From Candidatus Palauibacter rhopaloidicola (GTDB lineage Bacteria > Gemmatimonadota > Gemmatimonadetes > Palauibacterales > Palauibacteraceae): 64,000 nucleotides of DNA. Under the pieces are notes generated by a model. That model worked only from the letters and a program-made list of their open reading frames with translations. It had not been told where the DNA came from and did no database searches. Location of the stretch: positions 223,517-287,516 of the forward strand of contig JAPPGH010000031.1 of assembly GCA_026914155.1 (NCBI GenBank). The letters run 5' to 3'. Below are positions 16,546-23,953 of the stretch, in pieces (position 1 is the first letter of the stretch; every line of letters begins with the position of its first letter). The translations under genes and the position numbers were made by a program.

Positions 16546-18281
16546 CAGGCGATCGCGTGCCCGTCGCGGCGCGGATCCGACCCGCCGGCGAGCGCGCCCG
16601 TCTCCGCATCCCGGTACACGCCCTGTACACCGCCGAGGTTGCCGGGCTGGACGAGATGGTGCCCGCGGTCCGCCAACTCTCCGTACACCTCGGGCGGGAA
16701 GCCCGCCTCCAGGTACGTGACGGAGTCCTCCGGAATCGGCGTGAGCCCGCCGCCCCGGTTGAGGCACATGCGGGGCGATGCAATCGCGAGTTGCATGTCC
16801 ATCCCGCCGGCCGTCAGCTTCGTGATCACCTGCCCCACCGTCTGGGGGATCGTGTAGCCGCCGGCGGCGCCGACGGCGGCGACGAGGTTCCCGTCCTTCA
16901 TGACGACGCACGGCGTCATCACGCCCTTCGCCTTCTGGCCTCCCGCGATGTAGTTGGCGTGCCCTTCCTCGAGGGAGAAGCCGAACATGTGGCCGTTGTT
17001 GAGGAAGATCCCGGTGTCGCCCGCGATCACGCCGCTCCCGTAGAGGGCGACGAGAGACTGCGTGAAGGCGACGGCGTTCCCCCAGCGGTCGGCGGAAGAG
17101 AGGCTCGTCGTCCCGAAGAACGGGAGCGGGGCGCCCGAGAAAGAGGCGATGCGGGCGGGATCGATCGTTGCCCGCTGTTCGTCCGCATATTCTTTCGAGA
17201 TGAGCATGTCGACCGGGATTTCCGCGTCTTCGTTCCCCGTGTTGTACCGTTCGTCGTCGATGAGGGCGAGCCGGTTCGCCTCGAGCCACAGGTGGGCGAA
17301 CTCTGAGCTGTAGAGGTCCATGTTCGCGAGGTCGAAGCCGTCCATGATGTTGAGCGCCTGGAACATCGTCATCCCGCACGACCCCGGCGGCATGGCGTAC
17401 AGGTCGTGCCCCTGGAAGGTCGTCGTGATGGGCTCCCTCCACGCGACCTCGTAGCCCTCGAGGTCGGCCTTCGTCATATGGCCACCGTTCTCGGCGAGGA
17501 AGGAGACGATGCGGCCTCCGATCTCGCCCATGTAGAAGTCGTCCGCGCCTTCGCGCGCGAGTCGGCGCATGCTCGCCGCGAGTTCGGGCTGCCTGATGAT
17601 CTCGCCCATCCGCGGTGGACGGCCGTTGGGGAACATGATGCGGGTGCTGGACGGGAATCTCCCGAGCTTGTCCGCGCTCCCGGTGGTGTGGAGTTCGTCG
17701 AACTTCGAGATGACGAACCCGTCCTCGGCGAGCTGGATCGCGGGCTCGAACACGTCGCCGAGGCTCATCGTTCCATAGCGCTCCAGCACCGCGGCCCAGC
17801 CCTTGAAGGCGCCAGGCACGATCGGCGCGCGGTAGCCCATCTCGACATCGTCCGGCGTGATCGTGCTCGCCGAGGAGGCCGCGGGCGCCCGGCCGAGCGC
17901 GTCCAGTCCGACGACCCGGTTCTCTTCCGCCAGGTAGATGAGCATGAAGCCGCCGAACCCGCCGAGCCCGGACATGTAGGGCTCGGAGACGTTGAGCGTG
18001 GCAGAGGCGGCGACGATGGCGTCGATCGCGTTGCCGCCCTGCATCATGATCGTCGTGCCGGCGAGCGAGGCGTAGTAGTCGGCGGCGGCCGTCACGCCGC
18101 GGCGGCCCCACACGGTCCCGTGCGCGGGGCCGAGCAGGCCGGGGACGTTCGAGTCGCCGGCGGGGCCCCATTGTCCGATCCCGTCGGGGGGCGCGGCGGC
18201 CGTCTCGGGGGCGCGGCAGGCGATCAGGCCGGATCCGGCGGCGGCCGCGGCGGAGGTGGCGAGGAAGTCTCGGCGCTTCAT
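16542..18281 (-). CDS. Tat-exported gamma-glutamyltransferase-like lipoprotein, copy 1
   Basis: Ntn-hydrolase of the gamma-glutamyltranspeptidase superfamily. The 579-residue product starts with a twin-arginine signal (KRRDFLATSAAAAAG) plus lipobox LIAC, so it is probably folded before export and then lipidated. Conserved parts are GGNAIDAIVAASATLNV, GLGGFGGFML and the self-cleavage/nucleophile region GTTSLSSADRWGNAVAFT (Thr391/392). NNG and SDPRRDGHA follow. The usual TTH is TTS and the usual PLSSM is AKGVM, so canonical glutamyl specificity is doubtful. AGGAG lies 7 bases before ATG 18281. It overlaps the CocE-like gene downstream. Confidence 0.88.
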   Translation of the reverse strand: MKRRDFLATSAAAAAGSGLIACRAPETAAAPPDGIGQWGPAGDSNVPGLLGPAHGTVWGRRGVTAAADYYASLAGTTIMMQGGNAIDAIVAASATLNVSEPYMSGLGGFGGFMLIYLAEENRVVGLDALGRAPAASSASTITPDDVEMGYRAPIVPGAFKGWAAVLERYGTMSLGDVFEPAIQLAEDGFVISKFDELHTTGSADKLGRFPSSTRIMFPNGRPPRMGEIIRQPELAASMRRLAREGADDFYMGEIGGRIVSFLAENGGHMTKADLEGYEVAWREPITTTFQGHDLYAMPPGSCGMTMFQALNIMDGFDLANMDLYSSEFAHLWLEANRLALIDDERYNTGNEDAEIPVDMLISKEYADEQRATIDPARIASFSGAPLPFFGTTSLSSADRWGNAVAFTQSLVALYGSGVIAGDTGIFLNNGHMFGFSLEEGHANYIAGGQKAKGVMTPCVVMKDGNLVAAVGAAGGYTIPQTVGQVITKLTAGGMDMQLAIASPRMCLNRGGGLTPIPEDSVTYLEAGFPPEVYGELADRGHHLVQPGNLGGVQGVYRDAETGALAGGSDPRRDGHAIAW

Positions 18282-18317
18282 GGCTTGACTCCTGAGCAGA
18301 GGGGTTCGCGGACCCTG

Positions 18318-18347
18318 ATCCTAGACCGCGAGTTGTCCCCTGCTCAA
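18318..18347 (-). promoter_or_regulatory. Promoter of gamma-glutamyltransferase-like copy 1
   Basis: Minus-strand -35 TTGAGC (18342-18347) and -10 TAGGAT (18318-18323) are separated by 18 bases and lie 37 bases before the ATG. The same hexamers and spacing recur before the other two copies while the spacer differs, which argues for function. Confidence 0.65.
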
Positions 18348-18349
18348 GA

Positions 18350-18380
18350 CCCCGGCCGCCGCGTTCATCAGCGGCCGGGG
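18350..18380 (-). terminator. GC-rich hairpin between copies 2 and 1
   Basis: A perfect 10-base stem (CCCCGGCCGC / GCGGCCGGGG) with an 11-base loop lies 41 bases after the copy-2 stop and just upstream of the copy-1 -35 box. There is no real T tract, so intrinsic termination is uncertain; it may insulate copy 1 from read-through. Confidence 0.45.
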
Positions 18381-18420
18381 TGCGAGCCGGACTTTCCTTG
18401 CCGCGCCTGCGGTGTGACCG

Positions 18421-20163
18421 TCACCAGGCGATGGCGTGACCGTCCCGGCGCGGGTCGGATCCGCCGGCCAGGGCGCCGGTCTCGGCGTCGCGGTACACAC
18501 CCTGCACACCGCCGGGGTTCCCGGGCTCGGCCAGGTAGTGGCCGCGATCCTCGAGTTCGTCGTACACCTCGGGCGGAAAACCCGCCTCGAGATACGTGAC
18601 CGAGTCCTCGGGGATCGGCGTACGCCCCCCACCCCGGTTCAGGCACATGCGCGGCGAGGCGATCGCGAGCTGAATGTCCATTCCGCCCGTCGTCAGTTTG
18701 GTGATCACCTGCCCGACCGTCTGCGGGATCGTGTAACCGCCCGCGGCGCCGACGGCCGCGACGAGGTTCCCATCCTTCATCACGACGCACGGCGTCATGA
18801 CGCCCTTCGCCTTCTGGCCGCCCTCAAGGTGATTCACGTGCCCTTCCTCGAGCACGAAGCCGAAGGTGTGGCCGTTGTTGAGGAAGATGCCCGTGTCGCC
18901 CGCGATCACGCCGCTCCCGTAGCCGCTCACGAGAGACTGCGTGAAGGCGACGGCGTTCCCCCAGCGATCCGCGGAGGAGAGGCTCGTCGTCCCGAAGAAC
19001 GGGAGCGGGGCGCCCGAGAAGGAGGCGATGCGCGCGGGGTCGATCTTCGCCCGCTGCTCGTCCGCGTATTCCTTCGAGGTGATCATGTCGACGGGGATCT
19101 CCACATCCTCCTTCCCCGTGTTGTACCGGTCGTCGTCAATGAGGGCGAGGCGGTATGCCTCGAGCCACAGGTGCGCGAACTCGGAACTGTACAGGTCCAT
19201 GTTCGCGAGATCGAAGCCGTCCATGATGTTGAGCGCCTGGAACATCGACATCCCGCACGACCCCGGCGGCATCGCGTACAGATCGTGTCCCTGGAAGGTC
19301 GTCGTGATCGGCTCCTTCCAGGTGACGTCGTACGACTCCAGGTCGCCCATCGTCATGTGACCGCCGTTCTCGGCCAGGAAGGAGACGACGCGCTCCCCGA
19401 TCTCTCCCTTGTAGAAGTCGTCCGCCCCTTCCCGGGCGAGGCGTCGCATGCTGGCGGCGAGATCCGGCTGCCTGATGACCTCGCCCATGCGCGGCGGACG
19501 GCCGTTCGGGAACATGACGCGGGTCGTCGAGGGGAACCGGCCCAGCTTCTCGGCCGCGGCACCGCCCGTGTGGATCTCGTCGAAGCGCGACACGACGAAG
19601 CCGTCCTCGGCGAGCCGGATGGCGGGCTCGAAGACGTCGCCCAGGCTCATCGTCCCGTAGCGCTCCAGGACGGCAGCCCAGCCCTTGAAGGCGCCGGGCA
19701 CGATGGGCGCCTTGTAGCCCGCCTCGAAATCGTCGAGTGTCATCGTCTCGGGCGACGAGGCGGCCGGCGACTTGCCGAGCGCGTCGAGGCCGACCACGCG
19801 GTTCTCCTCGGCCAGGTAGATGAGCATGAAGCCGCCGAAGCCCCCGATCCCGGACATGTAGGGCTCGGAGACGTTCAGCATGGCGGAGGCGGCTACGATG
19901 GCGTCCACCGCGTTCCCGCCCTGCATCATGATCGTGGTACCGGCGAGCGAAGCGTAGTAGTCGGCGGCCGCGGTCACGCCCCGCGCTCCCCACACGGCCC
20001 GGTGCGCGGGTCCGAGCAGACCCGGAACGTTCGAGTCTCCCGCCGGGCCCCACTGCCCGCCCGCGGCGGTGGCCGCGCCTGCGGTCTCGGGAGGCCGACA
20101 TCCGATGAGGCTGGATCCGGCGGCGGCGGCGGCGGAGGTGGCGAGGAAATCTCGGCGCTTCAT
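18421..20163 (-). CDS. Tat-exported gamma-glutamyltransferase-like lipoprotein, copy 2
   Basis: The 580-residue product is nearly identical in architecture to copy 1. It has Tat signal KRRDFLATSAAAAAG with lipobox LIGC, the nucleophile region GTTSLSSADRWGNAVAFT, AKGVM in the oxyanion-serine position and the same C-terminus. Differences concentrate just after the signal peptide and in short surface stretches (for example GGAAAEKLGRF). ATG 20163 has AGGAG 7 bases upstream; the longer open frame upstream lacks a better start. It is separated from copy 1 by 139 bases containing a hairpin and a promoter. Substrate unknown. Confidence 0.88.
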   Translation of the reverse strand: MKRRDFLATSAAAAAGSSLIGCRPPETAGAATAAGGQWGPAGDSNVPGLLGPAHRAVWGARGVTAAADYYASLAGTTIMMQGGNAVDAIVAASAMLNVSEPYMSGIGGFGGFMLIYLAEENRVVGLDALGKSPAASSPETMTLDDFEAGYKAPIVPGAFKGWAAVLERYGTMSLGDVFEPAIRLAEDGFVVSRFDEIHTGGAAAEKLGRFPSTTRVMFPNGRPPRMGEVIRQPDLAASMRRLAREGADDFYKGEIGERVVSFLAENGGHMTMGDLESYDVTWKEPITTTFQGHDLYAMPPGSCGMSMFQALNIMDGFDLANMDLYSSEFAHLWLEAYRLALIDDDRYNTGKEDVEIPVDMITSKEYADEQRAKIDPARIASFSGAPLPFFGTTSLSSADRWGNAVAFTQSLVSGYGSGVIAGDTGIFLNNGHTFGFVLEEGHVNHLEGGQKAKGVMTPCVVMKDGNLVAAVGAAGGYTIPQTVGQVITKLTTGGMDIQLAIASPRMCLNRGGGRTPIPEDSVTYLEAGFPPEVYDELEDRGHYLAEPGNPGGVQGVYRDAETGALAGGSDPRRDGHAIAW

Positions 20164-20198
20164 GGGACGGCTCCTGGGCAGGGGGATCGCAGATCTTG

Positions 20199-20228
20199 AT
20201 CCTAGGCTGCGGGTCACTCGCCGCTCAA
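20199..20228 (-). promoter_or_regulatory. Promoter of gamma-glutamyltransferase-like copy 2
   Basis: Minus-strand -35 TTGAGC (20223-20228), an 18-base spacer and -10 TAGGAT (20199-20204), 35 bases before the ATG. Both hexamers match copy 1 exactly; the spacer sequence does not. Confidence 0.65.
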
Positions 20229-20328
20229 GACCCGGCATACGACGAGAGGAACGCCGCAATAGCCGCGGGACTCGCGCCTATAGGCTATCGTAGACGGCAG
20301 CCTCCTCTCGGAGAAAAGGTCATCACGC

Positions 20329-21858
20329 GTGCTCGATCCAGTCACAGTTGCCCACCGCCGACCCGACAGGACAGTCATCGCCGCCCTTCGCGACCTTCAG
20401 GGACGCGCCACCCTGGGCGATGTCGTCTCCGCCACCGGATTGCCGGACCACGAGGCCGAGGCCGCCCTCAGGTCGCTTCTGGAGACGCACCGCGGCCACC
20501 TCGAGGTCTCCGATTCGGGCGACCTCCTGTACCGGTTCGATCCCGGGCTCATCGAGCGCGACGCGGAACCGTTCCGGGCGCGCTTCCGCAGAGTCGCCTG
20601 GTCGGCCTTCAAGGTCGGCTTCAAGATCTGGACGGCGGTCATGCTGGTCGCCTACTTCGTCGTCTTCGTCCTGCTCCTGATCGCGCTGCTGACCGCCAAC
20701 CGCGACGGCCGCGGCTCCGGCGGGCGCAGGGGCTTCGGCCTGGGGGATTTCTTCATCCTCCACTGGCTCCTCGGGGGACGCGGGTGGGACCGGAGGGGCC
20801 TCTACTACGGCGACCGCCACGCCAGGCGGCTCCCGAAGGACGCCCGTCCGCCCTTCTACAAGAAGGTCTTCGCCTTCATCTTCGGCCCCGAGGAGCCCAG
20901 GCCGACACAGCTCCAGAAGGATCGCACGGTGGTCCAGCTGATCCAGGCGCGGAAGGGCGTCCTGACGTCGTCGGAGCTGATCGAGCACACCGGCCTGCCG
21001 ATCGACGACGCCGTCGAAGAGATGGGACGCCTCACCGGCGCCTACCGTGGCGACCCGCGGGTGTCGGAGGCGGGCGAGGTCGTGTATGCCTTCCCCGAAC
21101 TGATGAGGAGCGCGCACGGGAAGGTCCGGGCGCGTGAGCCCAAGCCGGCATGGATGCGGCTGGAGTTCCCGAAGAAGCTGACGGGCAACAGCGGCGGGGC
21201 CAACGTCGGCATCGGCGCAATGAACGGTTTCAACCTGGCGATGGCGAGCGTGCTCGGGCTCCCCTCGTCGTTCGATCCGGTCATGTTCTACGGACTCGGC
21301 GTCGTGCCGTTCACCTTCAGCAGCCTCTTCTTCGCGATCCCCATCGTCCGCTCGCTGGCACTGAGAGGAGAGAACCGCGCGCGCATGCGACGCAACGTGC
21401 GGCGCCTGCTCGTGGGCCTGGTCTACGCCCGCAGCGTCGGGACCGTCCGGTGGGTCGCGGCTGGCGACGCGATCCGCCACGTGACGCGCGCACTCGAGGA
21501 CCGGCAGGTGCCGCCGAAGCTGATCCTGTCGGAGCTGGAGCGCCTGGCGGCCGAGTTCGACGCGGAAGTGGAGGCGGAGGGCGAAGGGTTCACGTATCGT
21601 TTCCCCGCGATACGCGCGACCTTCGTCGAGGCGGAGTTCATGCGGCGCCGGCTGAAGCTCCAGGACCAGCGTCTCGGCCCGATCGTCTACGCGACCTCCG
21701 ACACCGCCGCAGAGGCCTCGCGACGAGACATGGCCGCCTTCGACCGCGAACTCGAAGGCGCCCAACTCGACCTCTCCGGCTACCTCCCTTCCCCCACCCG
21801 GGTGGGCTTCGAGGAGGATTTCGAGGTGGTCATGGACCCGGACCCCGTGAGGACGTAG
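20329..21858 (+). CDS. Membrane protein with three winged-helix-like repeats
   Basis: No named family is recognised with confidence; it loosely recalls a cyanobacterial/plastid family (Arabidopsis At5g03900-like), from memory only. The 509-residue product has three domains that each resemble a helix-turn-helix followed by a wing ending in G-x3-Y-x-F: SDSGDLLYRFDP (about 61-72), SEAGEVVYAFPE and AEGEGFTYRFPA. A strong transmembrane helix lies near residues 97-118 and further hydrophobic segments near residues 300-345 (LGVVPFTFSSLFFAIPIV). GTG 20329 follows GGAGAAAAGG at about 9 bases. It points against the flanking gamma-glutamyltransferase-like genes and ends 4 bases from copy 3. Confidence 0.75.
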   Translation: MLDPVTVAHRRPDRTVIAALRDLQGRATLGDVVSATGLPDHEAEAALRSLLETHRGHLEVSDSGDLLYRFDPGLIERDAEPFRARFRRVAWSAFKVGFKIWTAVMLVAYFVVFVLLLIALLTANRDGRGSGGRRGFGLGDFFILHWLLGGRGWDRRGLYYGDRHARRLPKDARPPFYKKVFAFIFGPEEPRPTQLQKDRTVVQLIQARKGVLTSSELIEHTGLPIDDAVEEMGRLTGAYRGDPRVSEAGEVVYAFPELMRSAHGKVRAREPKPAWMRLEFPKKLTGNSGGANVGIGAMNGFNLAMASVLGLPSSFDPVMFYGLGVVPFTFSSLFFAIPIVRSLALRGENRARMRRNVRRLLVGLVYARSVGTVRWVAAGDAIRHVTRALEDRQVPPKLILSELERLAAEFDAEVEAEGEGFTYRFPAIRATFVEAEFMRRRLKLQDQRLGPIVYATSDTAAEASRRDMAAFDRELEGAQLDLSGYLPSPTRVGFEEDFEVVMDPDPVRT

Positions 21859-21862
21859 AGGA

Positions 21863-23602
21863 CTACCAGGCGATGGCGTGCCCGTCTCGTCGCGGGTCCG
21901 ACCCGCCGGCGAGGGCGCCCGTCTCGGCGTCCCGGTGCACGCCCTGCACGCCGCCCAGATTGCCGGGTTCCGCCAGGTAGTGGCCGCGCTCCACCAGTTC
22001 CTCGTAGACAGCGGGCGGGAACCCCGCCTCGAGATAGGTCACGGAGTCCTCCGGAATCGGCGTCCGGCCCCCGCCCCGGTTCACGCACATGCGCGGCGAA
22101 GCGATCGCGAGCTGCATGTCCATGCCCGCCACCGCGAGCTTCGTGATGACCTGGCCCACCGTCTGCGGGATCGTGTAGCCGCCCTGCGCGCCGACCGCCG
22201 CGAAGAGGTCCCCGTCGCGCATCATGATGCACGGCGTCATCACGCCCTTCGCCCGCTTCCCGCCCTCGAGGTGGTTCACGTGTCCCTCCTCGAGCACGAA
22301 GCCGAACATGTGGCCGTTGTTGAGGAAGATCCCGGTGTCCCCCGCGATCACGCCGCTTCCGTACGCGTTGACGAGCGACTGCGTGAAGGCGACCGCATTC
22401 CCCCACCGGTCGACGGTGGAGAGACTCGTCGTCCCGTAGAAAGGAAGGGGGGCCCCGGAGAAGGAGGCGACGCGCAGGGGATCGATCTTCGCGCGCTGCT
22501 CATCCGCGTACTCCCGGGAGATGATCATGTCCACGGGGATGTCCACGTCTTCCTTGCCGGTGTTGTAGCGGTCGTCGTCGGCGAGGGCGAGCTTCATCGC
22601 CTCGAGCCACAGGTGGACGAACTCCGATCCGTACAGGTCCATGTTCGCGAGGTCGAACCCGTCCATGATGTTCAGCGCCTGGAACATCGACATCCCGCAG
22701 GAGCCCGGGGGCATGGCGTGCAGATCGTATCCCTGGAAGGTCGTCCGGATCGGCTCCCGCCACTCGACTTCGTAGCCTTCGAGGTCGGCCTTCGTCAGGT
22801 GGCCGCCGTTCTCGGCCAGGAAGGCGACGATGCGGTCGGCGAGTTCGCCCTTGTAGAGGTCGTCCGCCCCCGCGCGGGCGAGGTGGCGCATGCTCGCTGC
22901 GAGCTCGGGTTGCGTGATGACCTCGCCCATGCGGGGAGGGCGTCCGTTGGGGAAGAAGACGCGCGTCGTCGAGGGGAAGCGGCTCAGTTTGTCCGCGCTC
23001 GACTGAGTGTAGCGCTCGTCGAACTTCGAAAACACGAAGCCATCCTCGGCGAGCCGGATCGCGGGCTCGAACAGGTCGCCCAGGCTCATCGTGCCGTAAC
23101 GGTCCAGCGCGGCGGCCCAGCCCTTGAAGGCCCCGGGCACGATCGGCGCCTTGTAGCCCGCCGCAAAGTCGTCCAGGGTCATCGTCTCCGGCGATGAGGC
23201 GGCGGGCGAGCGGCCGAGCGCGTCGAGCCCCACGACGCGGTTCTCCTCGGCCAGGTAGATGAGCATGTAGCCGCCGAAGCCCCCGATCCCGGACATGTAG
23301 GGGTCCGATACGTTCAGCGTGGCGCACGCGGCGACCATCGCGTCGATCGCGTTCCCCCCCTGCATCATGGTCTGCGTGCCGGCGAGGGACGCGTAGTAGT
23401 CGGAGCAGGCCGTCACGCCCGTGCGGCCCCACACGGTTCCGTGCGCGGGCCCCGCCAGGCCGGGCACATGCGCGTAGTCGCCGGAGCCCCACTGCCCGGA
23501 GGTGAGGGGCGGGGCGGCGGACGTTTCGGGAGGACGGCAGGCGACGAGGCCCGATCCGGCGGCGGCCGCGGCGGAGGTGGCGAGGAAGTCTCGGCGTTTC
23601 AT
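21863..23602 (-). CDS. Tat-exported gamma-glutamyltransferase-like lipoprotein, copy 3
   Basis: The 579-residue product is the most divergent of the three. It has Tat signal KRRDFLATSAAAAAG, lipobox LVAC, nucleophile region GTTSLSTVDRWGNAVAFT, AKGVM, GGYTIPQ and the common C-terminus GGSDPRRDGHAIAW. Distinguishing segments are QWGSGDYAHVPG after the signal and VTACSDYYASLAGTQT. AGGAG lies 7 bases before ATG 23602. The gene ends 4 bases from the opposite-strand winged-helix membrane gene. It carries the same catalytic substitutions as the other copies, so the change predates the duplications. Confidence 0.88.
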   Translation of the reverse strand: MKRRDFLATSAAAAAGSGLVACRPPETSAAPPLTSGQWGSGDYAHVPGLAGPAHGTVWGRTGVTACSDYYASLAGTQTMMQGGNAIDAMVAACATLNVSDPYMSGIGGFGGYMLIYLAEENRVVGLDALGRSPAASSPETMTLDDFAAGYKAPIVPGAFKGWAAALDRYGTMSLGDLFEPAIRLAEDGFVFSKFDERYTQSSADKLSRFPSTTRVFFPNGRPPRMGEVITQPELAASMRHLARAGADDLYKGELADRIVAFLAENGGHLTKADLEGYEVEWREPIRTTFQGYDLHAMPPGSCGMSMFQALNIMDGFDLANMDLYGSEFVHLWLEAMKLALADDDRYNTGKEDVDIPVDMIISREYADEQRAKIDPLRVASFSGAPLPFYGTTSLSTVDRWGNAVAFTQSLVNAYGSGVIAGDTGIFLNNGHMFGFVLEEGHVNHLEGGKRAKGVMTPCIMMRDGDLFAAVGAQGGYTIPQTVGQVITKLAVAGMDMQLAIASPRMCVNRGGGRTPIPEDSVTYLEAGFPPAVYEELVERGHYLAEPGNLGGVQGVHRDAETGALAGGSDPRRDGHAIAW

Positions 23603-23636
23603 CGGACGGCTCCTGGCAGGGGGATCGCAGACTTCG

Positions 23637-23666
23637 ATCCTAGATCCGGAGCAGCCCGCCGTTCAA
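23637..23666 (-). promoter_or_regulatory. Promoter of gamma-glutamyltransferase-like copy 3
   Basis: Minus-strand -35 TTGAAC (23661-23666), an 18-base spacer and -10 TAGGAT (23637-23642), 34 bases before the ATG. It begins just after the end of the upstream DUF3006-like gene. Confidence 0.62.
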
Positions 23667-23671
23667 GGCAC

Positions 23672-23953
23672 CTAGAGCTTGAGGTCGCCGCCGGGGTCGC
23701 GGCGTCTCAGGCGCCGGAGCACGTCTTCCGCCTCTCGCAGGCGGGCGAGGCGCGCCTCCTCGTCGAGCGCGGCCGCGGCCCAGTCCGGCCGGCCGGCCGC
23801 CTCCGGCACCCTCAGCACGGCCCCCTCGCCGCTCCCGCCGGGAAGCGATCCGACCGGCACATCCGCGGTGCGCCCGTCCGCGTCGCGGATGAGCACGGCG
23901 ATGGACCCCTGCACGCGGTCGACGACCCAGAGGTGCTCCGCAAGCCCGCTCAA
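23672..23953 (-). CDS. DUF3006-like small protein
   Basis: The 93-residue product has the DUF3006 pattern WVVDRVQGSIAVLIRDADG followed by DVPVGSLPGG and an acidic/basic helical tail. DUF3006 proteins are commonly encoded next to ComEC-like metallo-beta-lactamases, as here, but their role is unknown. I chose TTG 23953 because it overlaps the preceding stop (TTGA) and leaves the domain intact; no strong Shine-Dalgarno is visible, so the start is uncertain. Confidence 0.7.
   Translation of the reverse strand: MSGLAEHLWVVDRVQGSIAVLIRDADGRTADVPVGSLPGGSGEGAVLRVPEAAGRPDWAAAALDEEARLARLREAEDVLRRLRRRDPGGDLKL

Larger units (their letters stand above)
16542..23602. repeat. Array of three paralogous gamma-glutamyltransferase-like genes
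   Basis: Copies at 16542-18281, 18421-20163 and 21863-23602 all lie on the minus strand, are 579-580 codons long and share long identical stretches from the Tat signal to the last residues (GGSDPRRDGHAIAW). The array is interrupted between copies 2 and 3 by an opposite-strand gene at 20329-21858. This is long direct-repeat DNA where recombination or assembly collapse could occur. Confidence 0.85.

Noticed and set aside
14650..18171. A 1173-codon minus-strand open frame spanning the CocE-like and transferase genes
   Set aside because: Only its 3-prime part (from 16545) encodes a recognisable protein; the rest is an Arg/Gly-rich shadow of the transferase gene in another frame.
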